The notes below the pieces were generated by a model that saw nothing but the letters and a program-made list of their open reading frames with translations, had not been told where the DNA came from and did no database searches. This document shows positions 1 through 13,600 of a DNA stretch of 64,000 nucleotides, piece by piece (within the stretch, counting starts at the first letter, position 1; every line of letters begins with the position of its first letter). The position numbers and the translations under genes were made by a program. The DNA comes from Chaetorhynchus papuensis (lineage: Eukaryota > Chordata > Aves > Passeriformes > Rhipiduridae): the NCBI GenBank assembly GCA_013396525.1, contig VWYX01000624.1, positions 372,001 through 436,000 of the forward strand, in the 5' to 3' direction.

Positions 1-741
1 GGCAAGCAGCGCATGTGAGGTTGCACCTGGGCAAGGAGCTGGGGAAGCCCCTGGGCCCAGCTGCTCTGTCTTTTCTCTTCCCAGAGGGGGGAAAATGCTT
101 CCCGCAGCATCTGCAGGGCCCAGGTGGAGGCAGTGGCACTCACAGCCATCACAGTGCAGGGTCAATCACTTCGTAACTGGATACAGTTTGGAAGTTTTGT
201 ATGTATTGACTGGAGCTGTGTCAGAGCCACAGTGCACCAGTGTCACCCCTCTAGAGCTTCCTGCAGGAGAGTTAGACATGGATACACTGTGACTAAGGTT
301 TCACATCAATTCCACACTGCCATTTATTTTAAAAGTCAAGGATTAGTATTTAGAAAGCAAGAGATTACTGGAAAAAGTCAGTGTAGGGGGTAGCAAAGAG
401 AAATGCCTAAGCTGACCATACAGGCTATTAGAAGATATTGCATTTCATCTCTGTATTTGAACTGCAAATGAAAACCAGGTGGTGCAATAGTTATTCCGCA
501 CAGATTAATACAGTGATGCTGTGCTGACACACCACTGAAGACAAACAGCAAGGACCTTCCAAGCCATAGCCAGTGCTTCCTAGAAGGCAGTTTTCCTTAA
601 CTAGACAACAGAAACAGTAAGCGATGGAAACGTGACACCTTTAAGTTTGGGAGAAACAGTGATATCCAGAACATGCTACTTAGTATCAGAAAAACACATC
701 CATTAGAAACTTGTTCCCATGGCTAAGGAAGGTGCTCCTGA
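1..741. other. Sequence downstream of IWS1, no gene seen
   Basis: No exon with splice signals or recognisable protein similarity on either strand. It may hold a longer IWS1 3' UTR variant ending near 323. Confidence 0.4.
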
Positions 742-1546
742 CACGCTGATTTTAAATAAGCTTTATTCATAAAACTGTTCACTATTCATTGAAATTATAG
801 CTAAAATTTCACAGTGATGTTTAAGAAAATATATTTTTAAAAACAAATATGATGCTTAAACTCAACAGTTATCTATGACTTGTGCTCACCTCTTCCTGTT
901 ACTGTTAGCTTGTGGTAGCCCTGCCCACAGCACTGAAATGCAGACCAGGAATTGTCAAAACAATTCCCAGATTGATACATGTTCTCCCAACCCACACTCA
1001 CAGTAGAGGATTCTTCTCCCCCTGGTCTCACTCTGTACCTCCCATCAACCACCCCTCGTCTCACATCATTCTACTTCCTTGAACGAGCAGGTGTGAAAAC
1101 ACCTCACTGCGCCCCAGTCAGAGGTCAGCCGCAGACGCTGGCGTGCAGTGACACGAGGTCCTGTACCAAGAGCTAAGAATTCCCGTGTGTGGCTTCAGGT
1201 GAACCTGGAAAACCTAATTGTGTCAGAACAGCATTCAAAACCACAGATGGTGCAAAGCTGGTTTTGAGCACAGGTATTTTCACTGAACTCCTGTTATTCA
1301 GGTACCCTGAAGCTGTGCAGGCAGGAGCCATGGCAGATGTTATGTGCTAGAGCCTGTTTACTCCTGTACAAGTTCCCTTGTAGGTCACAGTACAGACACG
1401 AGAGAATTCAAGGAGAGTTTTCCAGGTTTAAGTTAAGGTGTACACACTCCTGTCCTGCATGTGCAAACTGCCAACAGCTGGAGCACATGCACTGTTCACA
1501 CCTCCCTCGAGGGATACCTTTCCAACTTGGGAAGGCAGTGGTATGG
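742..1546 (-). other. IWS1: Probable IWS1 3' untranslated region
   Basis: Non-coding sequence between the IWS1 stop and the first candidate poly(A) signal. It is part of the last exon if that signal is used. The exact end is not fixed by the sequence alone. Confidence 0.5.
762..767 (-). promoter_or_regulatory. Candidate IWS1 poly(A) signal AATAAA
   Basis: TTTATT on the plus strand is AATAAA in the IWS1 sense, about 780 nt after the stop codon and the first such hexamer met. A second AATAAA-type site (323-328) could serve a longer transcript. Confidence 0.5.
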
Positions 1547-1675
1547 CTACAGGGGCATCCTGTTGCCTTCAATGCTGAACTTGATGGCCCGATGCACTTT
1601 GCTGAGTCGTTTCTGTTCAGCAAACCGTCTCTTGTGCTTTTCCAAGCGACTAATACCTCTCTTAATAGTCCCGGG
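1547..1675 (-). CDS. IWS1: IWS1 terminal coding exon 14
   Basis: After TTGTTTCTAG it reads PGTIKRGISRLEKHKRRFAE and ends VHRAIKFSIEGNRMPL with a TAG stop at 1549-1547. The last residues match the family C-terminus. The middle differs more from the human protein as I remember it. Confidence 0.92.
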   Translation of the reverse strand, partial: PGTIKRGISRLEKHKRRFAEQKRLSKVHRAIKFSIEGNRMPL

Positions 1676-4600
1676 CTAGAAACAACATCTCAATTAATGG
1701 ACAGAAGGAGAGAGAACAGCAGACAGCACAGCAATTGTTACTTCTTCCATTTACACATATTCTACCACGTATACCCTTTACATGAAATTGTATGAGTAGA
1801 TGGATGAACACATAAAGCAACACAAAGGCCTCCACTGAAGCTGTTCATTTTTACCAAAACCTCAAAGGTTTCCCAAATTGGAACATTATCAGAACATGAT
1901 ACAAAAGTTGGGAGAGGTATAAAAATATCAGTGCAGTGACACAAGTACTGAACTGCAAGTTTAGCTCAAAATGCTTTAAAGCAAGAGGCCTGTAAATCAG
2001 ATTCTCACCTGAGAGAGACATTCTAGAAAAGTTAACTCAAAAATCTCTTTTTGGTCAGAGGTTTTCCTGTGAAAACATGTGATGAGCTTAGAGCAGCCTA
2101 CTTACCAGAGAATTTACTGTCCACGCTCACTAGAAGAGGCCCTTAAATGAACTACCCTCCTATACAGTAACCACAGTGATACGGTGACAGAACCCCAGGC
2201 TTAGGAACAATCACCAGGACAGTGCCAGTGCTTACCCTGGAGGACTCCATCTCCACATTCCACTTGGGCCTGACCACATAGTCTTTGTTGGAGGGCATTG
2301 GCACCCTTGCACGGGCACAGAACCCAGGGTCCCCGGGCCTGAGAGCCCTATGGAAAAAAAGGATGTAACTGTTATGGACAAATCTTATCTAGAAAGAAGT
2401 AACTCCACCCAGTGTGCTCTCCTCTAAAACACACTGCATACCACTGCCTCTAAAACCTCGACACAAGTTCCATAGTGGTAGTGCCACCAAAATACTTCAC
2501 AAAAAAAATTAAAAATAAATAAATAAATAAATAAAATTCCAACCTACTTTTCCTCTCCTGTCAACACTTTCTCCAGGTCCCTGCGGGGAGTCTGACCACC
2601 AGAGCTGCAAGAAAAGTAAATACTTATAGGCATCTATACAAAGAAGAAGAAATTTTAAAACACAATCAAGTGTGTTAGAAGAAAAGAGAGGCCATAACTC
2701 CCTACCCTTTTATTTCCTTTAGTATTTACACGCCACTTTGTTTCTCTCAATGGACTCTTAGACAGAAGGATTTCACGTTTCTGCCTGCTACTCCTACCTG
2801 CTCAGTTTCCTTCGATGAGGCATCTGTTCCAAATCTCTCTGTTCCCTCTCTTCTCTGGTCATGCCTTTGTAGTTTGAGGTAAGGCCAAAGATGGGTCGAG
2901 ACCATTCATCTATTAAAAAAATATTTAGTTAACAAAGACCAGGCCTTTGTTTCTCTCAAACCACTCTGGTGATAAAGTACAGCTTTGAAAGTTTGTGGCT
3001 AGTATTTACACTTCCTTTCAACCAAACGATTTTTGAGCCCTTGGTATTTAACGGAAAACTAGCCTTGTGAACAGAAAGAAGAGCTTTCATCCCCAAAATC
3101 TCTGCTGCCTACTCTTTCAGAATGTCTCCAAGCTCTCAGAACACTCAGTGTCAGTTGCTCCTGCACACCACAGAAATGCTTTTTTAGAAATACACAGAAA
3201 AGTTCCTAAAGAACATAAGTTTATCACCAGTCTGCAGCCACTGTGGATGGAATGCACTCCACATGGAGTACAGCTGGTTGAGTAGTAAACATTCAGTCAG
3301 CCAAGTTCTCTCTAAAGTCCACGGAATAAACAGTCCTCTGGCAGCACCTTCCTGCCTTTGCAGCATATACACAAGATCTGGACAATGAGCCAAGAGAGAA
3401 GAGGGGCAAAACAAATGCCATCCTCTGGTTTAAGACAAGAATGAAACAGGTGCATGCATAAGTTAATGTAACATTGATTGTTAAGAGATCTACAAAGTGA
3501 TGGAACAGATCAGTGAGGTTCCTACATTGCAGAATCTATTCTACAGACAACAGTAGTGCATCAGAAACTGATGCAGAAGTTCCATTCATCATCAGTGGAA
3601 TCTCAGACAAAGTGCAAGCAGGTTTACGTACTGATTAGCTTCCCAGCCATGTCCTTGTTTGGTCTCGACTCCTTGGGGTGTTTGTACAGGTACATCACAG
3701 CCCGTCCAATGCCACTGTGCTTCAGGGTCTCTTGGCTCACACTGGGCAGCTGCAAAGTAAAGGAAAGTCAGAAGATAGCAAAAAATTATGTCTGAACATT
3801 AATGGTGTCACTGAACTTTGCAAAAAGACCAAAATTCACCTCTCACTTAAACATCCTTGGAAAAATTAATGTTTTTCATTGCCCCACTAGGAATTGCTTA
3901 AAGTATCAAACACCTAAATCTAGAAATTTGCCATAATAATTCTTAGGTTAATGCACAAAATTAAGCAGCTTTCTAGAACTTTTTGCTCTGAATGCTCTTT
4001 AGCTTATATTACCCCAAAACTGTGCTACTGCCTTCAAATAATTCATTCTGTAAAGATAAAAACTTATGTGGCAAAGACACTCAAGCAATCGGCTTAGCTA
4101 CAGACTCTGACAGCCTACACTGACTGTGAGGGGCCTTCCCATGCACTGCACATTTTAACAGACTGGAAAAAGAGAAGGGACCACAAGGGAAGAAAATTCA
4201 GGGATGCACAGCAAATAACTCTTCACTTAAATCTGCCTATAAACCTGAAACAGGCAGGCAGGGCCAAATAACCTAAATTCTTTTACACATCTGCTGTGTG
4301 GGTTGTTTCCTTGTGTGCTTCACTGCACAGCCCATTGGTGGCAGCTGCAGTTCATTTATCACCAAACATTTCCCTAAAGCACGACTGTAAAACCACGGAG
4401 AAGCCACAAATCAAATATGGTTAGAAGTCAGTTCCAAACCTCTTGCAGGATCTTCAGGAGCTCCTCCCTTATCTTTAGTGCTGGCAGACTTCGGTCTGGA
4501 AGAGGAGAAAGCCACTCTTTGATGGCAGACATAACACCACTATCGATGAAAGTTTCTTTGAGATCCTGCCTAAAAGGTTTAAAGAGAAGCCCTGAAGTCA

Positions 4601-7600
4601 TGTAATATAGCAAAATCTTAAGATGTGATGTTCCTTCAGGAAAATAGTGCATTTGAATTTGTTTCATGTTAAATTAAGAGGGAAAACTATGTATAATCTA
4701 AGGTTTTTGGAGTCATCTAGCTTCAGCATCTACTTGGAATAAAAAAAAGTGTTTGACTCCATATTCAGTACAGCTGTAGTTTAACTCCATGAAATCTTAA
4801 AAATTCTGACTATTCCCCAAGGTTACAGTTAACTGAAAGAACGGCAACTCACTTTTTAAGATGCATAACTACAGTTGGTAGCAAAGTTAATTTCTTTAGT
4901 GCTGGTTTCTTTTGTGTATTCAGCTGACGATCCTCCTGTAGAGAGTGAATCCGCACAAGTTAATCGAAGAAAGAAATCAGCAACTCTCATTCTTTGCAAC
5001 ACTTACAAGAAAAAGACTAGTCTGTTAAACTAGAAGTGCAACTTTGGAGGGATTACACTAATTTTGTCCCCTGCTCCACCATCCCACAGCTCACAAACAA
5101 TTATGCAATAATTTCTCTGAAAAAAGGGTCATCACTTTAGTCAGTACTTCCCACAAAAGCATCACATTAGGAGAGTGCCCCTAAATTTACATTTTTTTTC
5201 CACTACATGACACTTAGATTGACTACAATAACTGGAGGTCCTCTATGCTGTGCACAGGTAATTCAACACTTTGTTAGTAAAGCCTTACCTGAAAAACAGA
5301 AAAACAGCTAACCAGAACAATGGGAAGGGAGAACATGTATTTTCACCTCTGTAATTTCAAAATTACTTTAATCCAAGGCCTGACTGTCACTATCTGTTCA
5401 GTACTTATCTCCCATATCAAAAACACCCATTGCAATTAACAGATTTCTGTCCAGCTGTGGTAATTCCTTTCCACTCATCCTAATCCACTGAAGGCTCTTT
5501 CTGTACAATGTTTGTTTTATTGCAAGGGAGAAGATTCTTCTACTGCATCTCTTCCCTCTTCCTGCCCCCAAATTTCAAACTTTACCACCTCATTTGAAAC
5601 ATCTGGCTGTCATCTTGTCCAAGAAAGGCTTTCCTGTCAAGCCCAAGGAAGTTTCAGTTGCCTTCCAGACTGCTTTCTCACTCTCCCCATCCTTCAGAAT
5701 CATTATCCTTCTGATCTCATTCTCAAGAAGATGATTTTTGTCTTTGCTATCTGTAAAGCTCCTCTTTCTAAAGTCCTGTATATCCCTCAATTGATTCTAA
5801 TGCGTTTTCGCCGTGCTGTTTATTCGATTGCTACTCCAACAAAACAGAAGACACCTGACAAAAAACGCAAGATCCCAATAAACCTTCCACAGCAACATAT
5901 TGAAACATTTCTCCTTGAATAACGCAGGCTGCCAAGACAGAATGTCCCATGAATCTGTTCTTCTGACATCATTACCACAGCACTGTCTTTCAAACAGTTT
6001 GAAAAAGGGCTCTTCTCAGGAACAAATACCAAAGTATGACGCGTGCCAGTAACAGTATAATGGAATTAAAGCACACTCCCTTTCTCAGTATTTAGTATAC
6101 TTCTACTAGGTAGTTTATAGAGCACCTATATATCCTTTTTGATGTAAGTTGATCTCAGCTGATCAAAGTTTAGCAATTTAAATAATTTTAATTTTTAAAG
6201 TTACTATTTTATCAAAATTTCAGCAGAATAAATATTTAATTTAGTACAGCAAAATAACATTTAAATTGTTATATAGACATTAGAAGCTTTCCATAGCGTA
6301 CAGATTACTCCTGCTGAATACAAGCCAGATTTTTGTATCTTTTCAATCACAAGATTTGCCCATAGAAGGGAACTGAATTTTAAGGTGTCTTTGGAGCCTG
6401 GAAAACTCACCTCAGCAGCTTCATTCATCTTCACAATCATGGCACTGACCACGTCATCTGCATCACTGATGAAAGTTCCCCCGTCGCGGTTCCGCCTGCG
6501 CTTGCCGCTCATGCTCTTCTTCCGCTGCAGCATCATGTCAAAATCTGACATGAAGTCCATGCTGAAACACAACCACAGCATTTGGTGATGGTCCTTGGTA
6601 GGAAATAATTTTGTGTTTCTGTAGTCTACAAACACCACGTCTCAAGGTTCCTGTGAGATAATTAGTTATCCTCAATATGCAAAACGCAAAACTAGCGAAG
6701 GGCTCCAATAACTCCCAGAGGCCCTCAGACCTTGCTGTTAATACCCAACATGTGCACACGTGTAACATCCAGGGTCCACAATGCCATTCCACCAAAATCT
6801 GGCATTAAGAAAGGAATACGTAACACACTGACTTACTGCTTCCCTCTTTTGATGTTATCATCAGAGTCTGATTCATCTGCTGTCTCCTTCATGTCTCCAC
6901 CACCTTTCTCTTCTTCCAAATCCTCCTGGTTAAAACCCTGATGGGTAAAGACAGTGCAAATCAGTGTACTGAGCATCTATGCAGGTACCTGACACTAAAA
7001 AAGCTTCAGGTAAGTCTTCAGAGGATCTAGCAAGATGAAGAGTCTTCTTAATTCCCCCTGTGACTACTGTCACACCAACAGGTCTCCCAAAAGATGAGCT
7101 GTAAATGTTATTTAACCCAAAAACTACCCCCCAGTGAGTCCGGCAGATACAAAACCTGATGCAGCAGGTTTCAGATCTAGCAAGTGAGCAGGAGACATCC
7201 ACAATAATACTTACTGTAAATTCCTCCTCTTCCTCATCACCAGATTCTCCAAATATATCTGCGATCAGATTCCTGTGAAGGTAACAGCAACATTTATCTA
7301 TTTGGACTGCAACAATGAGATGTTTCTTTTCTGCAAAATCTCTAACGACTGTGTGAAGATCCCCCTTTCATTCTGTCTCCTACTACTGAACTTCCTCTTC
7401 ATGCCACCAATGAAAGTGGACAGTCATTCTATGGTTGGGATTTATCCGTTTTCTATTCACAATCATTCCCACAGTCTTCAACCCCAAAAGAATTCATATT
7501 CATTTGCACTTACTCTTGTTCATTTCCAGATTCACTGTCACTGCCAAACAGATCTTTCTCTTTTTTCTTCCCAGCATTCTCTTTTCCTTCTTCTTCCTCC

Positions 7601-10600
7601 TCCTCACTATCAGATACAACGTTTTTCTTCCTTTTGTCAGATTTCTCTGAAGCAGCGTCACTATCCGATTCTTCAACATCAGAAAGGATTCGTACCTTTT
7701 TTGCAGCTGCCGGCAGAAAGGAGCATTACTACATGTCCCAGTAACAGAGGGGACAACTGCTACTCTCAAACTATTCTCTGACTAGTTTTCCTACACCAGA
7801 CCATTGCCATTTCTTAAAAAGCATATCCATTTTATTAAATCAGCAACTGGAGATTCCATATACCACATTTATGCATAAGAAAATTGTAATTTCAAATCCG
7901 TTACCCCCAGTATATGAAAAAAAATCCCACAGGAAAAAACCCCACTAGAGAAACAGCAACGAAATAGATAAGTAACAAACTATCATGTCAACAGATGCCA
8001 GTAAGATCCCTACAGTCTTCTGTTAGTCTGAGTTAGACCTACTTATTACTCAGAAGTATTAGATACACATTCATACAGCAAAGCAGTTAAAACAACAGCC
8101 TCTACAAATGCAGTTCTGCTCCAAAACCAAATCTGATTTATGGTTTCTCACTTAGATGCTTTATTCACATAAAAGCAAGGATTTAACTTTCACACCACTG
8201 CCTGTCATAGCATGTTTTCACAGCATAATTTCTTACGTGTTTTCTCACTGTCATCCTCACTGTCAGAAAGGATGGCTGTTTTCCTCTTCACCGTCTTTTC
8301 TTCCTCTTTCTCATCTTCATCACTGTCTGATATTTTATGTCTCTTAGGAGCTTCATCTTCACTGTCAGAGCCCTGAAATCCTTTCCTTACATGTTCATTA
8401 TCTGAATGATGAGAGTCATTCTGCACCTCTTCCTTCCTGTCCTCCCCATCGCTATCCTCAGACTCTATCTGCTTGTGTCTGGAGACATCCTCACTCTCTG
8501 AGTCACTGGCTGGCTGCTTCTGCAGCTCTTCACTCTCGGAGTCACTGGCTGGCTGCTTCTGGAGCTCCTCGCTCTCGGAGTCGCTGGCTGGCTGCTTCTG
8601 GAGCTCCTCGCTCTCAGAGTCGCTGGCTGGCTGCTTGTGTGATTCCTCATTTTCAAAATCACTGCTATGATCCCTTGGAGGTTCTCCATTGTCAGAGTCA
8701 CTCGCTCGATGATTTAAGGCCTCTTCATTTTCAGAGTCACTTACGTGTCGGTTTGGATGGTCCTCAGTATCAGAATCACTGTCTTTCCCTCCATGCGTTG
8801 CTTCATTTTCTGAATCACTTACACTGTGATTTGGGAGCTCCTCATTATCTGAGTCACTGTCTTTTTGCCTTGGGATATCTTCATTTTCAGAGTCTGTCAT
8901 ATGAGGCTCTCCCACTTGCCCATCATCTTCTCCATCACTGTGTTCATTCTGAAACAGAAAAATAATCTAAGGCAACTAAGCAAAAACACCTTAAAAAGTA
9001 AAGAAAAAATGCTCTGAATTTTTGTTTGTCCTTCCTGCAATCTGATTACCCAAGGTGCTGCAAATTGAAATAATTCCTACGTAGAAATAATTAGACAATT
9101 TGCATCAAAAGACTATCAAATACTTTACACCAAGAAAAGTATTAAGAGATCAATGTAGGTATGTCCATCCTGCAGCTCCATGGTATTTTGAAAACAGTAA
9201 CAGAACTCACAGAACACTTTAAGCATGTCTAAGAAGGGTCCGGCCACTCAAGGGTAAAGGCTTAGTACTTTTATTTTAATAGGTCAGGCCTTCAAAGTGG
9301 TTTAGTTGACTTTCCCAGTAATAAAGCAAGAAAGAGTATCTTGCATCTGTCATTTTATTTTCCTGGAGATGTCAAATAGATGTTGTCTGTGTGAAATACA
9401 TCTCACTGAAACAGCACATGCATTACGCTCCAAGTGAAGCTCGCACCTGTTTCTTCTTGTCCAGGAAACCTATTTAAGAACAAGTCAAGACCAAAAGCCT
9501 ACCAAAAAAACGGGAATTAAGTTTTAGTCAGACCTTTCAGAGTATCACTGTTAACAAGTTTTGTGTTTCTTTGTGCAAGAACAGATTCAATACTTCGCTC
9601 CCCTATGCTGACAGCTGCCATGCTTATCCAGACACCCAAGATAACCCATGTACAAACACACCCATCTGACATCTTCAGAACTGAAACAATCCTTTGACTT
9701 TTCTACACAGTAAAAAACACTGAGTCACACGCTCCATTTTAGAACCTCTCACAAGCCATCTTGCTAAATATAACTACTTACAGCATCATCTTTTATCTTT
9801 CCAACATCTAATTTCTACTTGGAAAAAAAAATCTCAATTGCCTTTACCTGAGAATATGAAATTAGATTCTTGAACGCTCACTCCATTAACTCAGCTCTCA
9901 CAGCTACTCCCACCATAATCCTGTTTCCAGCTGAAAACAACAACATTGTACAAGGAACTTCCCTTCTGCATACTCAGCTCAAAGCCCCAGCCAGGCTCAC
10001 CTCAGTCATTTTGTCTCAGCTATAAACTTTTTCTATTTGCAAACTGAGTATTGTCCTAGGAGATGCTTTAAGACCTATATGTCCTGGAGTTTCCAAATCT
10101 CTTTTTTCTGCAATCTAATTTCCTTGGAAACAGATATTCTATCTATTTTTACTTTCTGTAGTAGTTCCTAGTCCCACATTCAGAGCCCTGAAAAAAACAT
10201 AGGTGTAGCTATCCTACACCTACAACAAAAAATACTATTAATCTTTAAAATGCATGATGCAGGAAGAATTTTAAATAACATTAATTTCAATTGCTTTTAG
10301 GAACTATTTCCTCCATAGTTATTCTAAGTGGCAAAGAGCATTGCTTTTTAAGACTTTGGACTTTATATATTTATTCCCTTGGCTAGCACTTGATAAAGAT
10401 CTTCTAAATTACTGCAAAAATGACTAAAAAAGTTCCTGAACAATGAAAAAAACCCCAGGACTACGCAATTTTAAAACATGCACTTTAAATACTACTTCAC
10501 CATTTCCATGTTACTTAATGCTAACTACGAACAGCTGATATGACAATCTGAGTTGTTTTCTCTCTGCTGCTTGTTCCTGTCTCTACAGCAATGCATCTTT

Positions 10601-13600
10601 TGAACCTTTTGTATCCAGTAGTTCTCATTTCTCCCCACAGAAAGGAAACATGGTTCTGTTAAAACCTGAATCTGGAATTTTAAAGAATATGAATATTAGG
10701 AAGTGACAGAATTGAGGATGTACACTCAACTGCTCTCAGCTTGTTAATTACTATTTTTTTTCCCTTACCAAAAAATCACTTTGATTGCCCTCTCCTAGTA
10801 TGTCCCACATAAACCAATCACAGGTGCATGTGACAGATCTTCCCTGACTGTAATACTTAAGATTAAAGAAAACTGCAGCTGCAAACAGAAGAGAAAGCAG
10901 ATTCCACAGCAGCTACACGTAAGGTCATTGAGAAACACTGAAATGAAACTGGTATCTACAGTAACAAAAATTATTTAATCCTTCTTTTTCTACCATTTTA
11001 TTTTTTGTAGGTTGTCTGTCTTCTCTCAATGTCAGATGGTGAATGCTGAATAGTACTGATAATTATGCCAGCAGTAATAAAGGATTTTGCTACATGAACC
11101 CAAGGAAATTAATTAAAATACTACTCTTTAAGATATTAGGACCATCACCTTTCCAGCTTCCAGTTTAGAAATTCTTCAGTGAACAAATAAACAAATGTAA
11201 GAACCAACTAGAATCAGTAACGATCCTTAGTATTTCTAGGGTCAGAAGTGTGGCTGCAGGTTATATACGCTCCTGTTCAGAATTAATCACTAAATTACAA
11301 AGAACTTCTTAGGCAAAAGCTTGGTGAAAAGACACTGTAATTATAGAACATATTACTGAAGATTATTACAAGATCCCAAACCTTTACTCTGTTACTGCAA
11401 ACTGACAATCACTCCTGAGAATGAAGATGTTTGGGGAGGGAGAGCAGACACACAGCTGGCAGGCTCACCCGGTGCTCACAGCAGCTCAACTGCTGCAGTG
11501 TGACCACCTGGAGAAACAGCACCCGAGGTAACACAGGTGTCCCTGCACACCCTGGGCACACAGGCACCACCTCCTCCAGCCCGGCGTGAACGGCTGAGCC
11601 AGGCAGCATCACTGTCAGTGAGCTCAGCACTGCCCCAGAGCCCCCACCCAGCATCACGGAGCACCTTCTGCAGCAGAGCTGAGACCCTGCACAGGGCCGA
11701 ACCTGCCCACAGCGTAAAAGGCTTCTGCATACAATTAACGAATCCACATGTTTTGGAATATAATTGATATAAAAAGTGTACCAACTTCACAGTAAAATGA
11801 CTAAACACTGTTGGATATGTTTGATAGTTTTCACCTTCCCTTTTAAAATTTATTAGTTCATCTCTAAAAAAGTGTTTTCAAAGAAATTAAGTATGTCATT
11901 TTTGAGTTTTCTAGTTTTCCTTTTCCAAATACTTAACTGAAAGTTCAGACATTCTCAAAACCAAGTAGGTCTCAGGTAATTGCTACTGCATTTTTCTCTA
12001 ATTCCTTTGCTTTCTTTTCTTCCTCCTCTTTATCTATAAACATTTTAATTGAGATGTCCTTAATTTTTTTTAAATTAAAGAGTTCTATAATGTGAGGCTT
12101 TAGTACAGTACAAAATAAGGAATACATCAAAATCAAATTTACAGTGTTACACTTCTACATAAAAACTTCAGCTACCAAGCAGTTTATTGGATCAACTTGC
12201 AGCCACTTTTAAGAGCTACTTTTTTGATAATTTAGTAACTTCAACAAAATTGAACCCATCCACTACAGTCTCATGATAGATGAGTGTTAAACTAAGACCT
12301 ACATAACCATCATGGGCAGATCAGCAAGTTCCTCCTTTTTTTAGAAGTGTCACATATTTGTGCTTGTTAACAGTCACAGTCTAACCAGAACTCAATTCAT
12401 GAAACAGCAGCAACTTGGTGGAAGTGTAAGAACTAAGTTATGACAGATTTCCGTATGACCCTGACTTGGACAAACACTGTAAACATGATTTCAGATTCAT
12501 TACTGTACTAAAACTAATTCTAATTGTCTAAAGCAGAATCAGTAAGGACATCAAGGAGAACATTTATAGATAAAGTGGGATTGGGGGAAGGAAAGCCAGA
12601 AAAGAATTGTGGAGAAGAAAAACCCACATACCTGAGACCTACATAAGTAATTCCTCAGGGTTCCCCTTTTCTTTAAAGTTAAGAACCTGAAAGAAAAGTT
12701 TGAAATTTTAAAACTTCAGTTCTTTACATCTGAGTTCTAAATTAGAGACAAAATAGTAATTAAATAGACTTAACTGATTAGGCAGTATCAAAGGTTTTAT
12801 TACCTTTGAGTGTCATTTCTCCCACATACTCCTAAAGATGAAGAAAATGAGAGAATATTTAGAGTAAATAATATGACAAATGACTGAAAGCTACTCCTTT
12901 CAGAGATGGCTGCTCCACATTATTGCCTTTTGAGTGCAAAGTGAACTCGATGCAAGGGAAGAAAAATTAAAACTTCATAGCAAAACAAAATATTCAAAAT
13001 TTGATTTGAGCTGAATCAAATAATGCATTAAGACTTGATGGTTCACATTTAGTATTGGTTAGAAAGGTGGCTTAGCTTGGCTCTTTTCTTTTAATTGACT
13101 TTCTGAAATATTTTATCTATAGAGGAATATTCAACCACCATCACAGAACAAAGCCCTTAAAATAATGCAGCACATGTAGAGGACCAGTTAACAATGATAA
13201 CTGGTACTTTCTGCTTACCTAAATCTGAAGAAGACATGCTGCAGATGTAAACAACAGTCAACTTCCTTGCCACAGTAAGCAAAATTAAAATCTCAGAGAA
13301 GCACAGAAAAGTAAGAACCAATGATTAAGCTTTTGTACATAGCAGGAAAAGTTTAATATTATTGTAGTAGCACAATGACTCTTCACATACTCATCACACT
13401 TTTCTTTCATTAAAACAGAAGTACTACATCCCTCCTGACACATCGTTATGTTTCCCAGGCTGAGAAATATGTTTCCTGCCACACTGAATTTGTAATTGTC
13501 ACAATAGGAGATGCTGCCTCACACCAAATCTATTTCTTCCCTTGTAAATGTCAACACCTTTCAAAAAAAGTAAATTCCAAATGTGCTTTACAGGTAAGTT

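Noticed and set aside
8473..8965. Plus-strand repetitive Ser/Leu/His-rich frames
   Set aside because: Shadows of the IWS1 tandem repeats read on the opposite strand.
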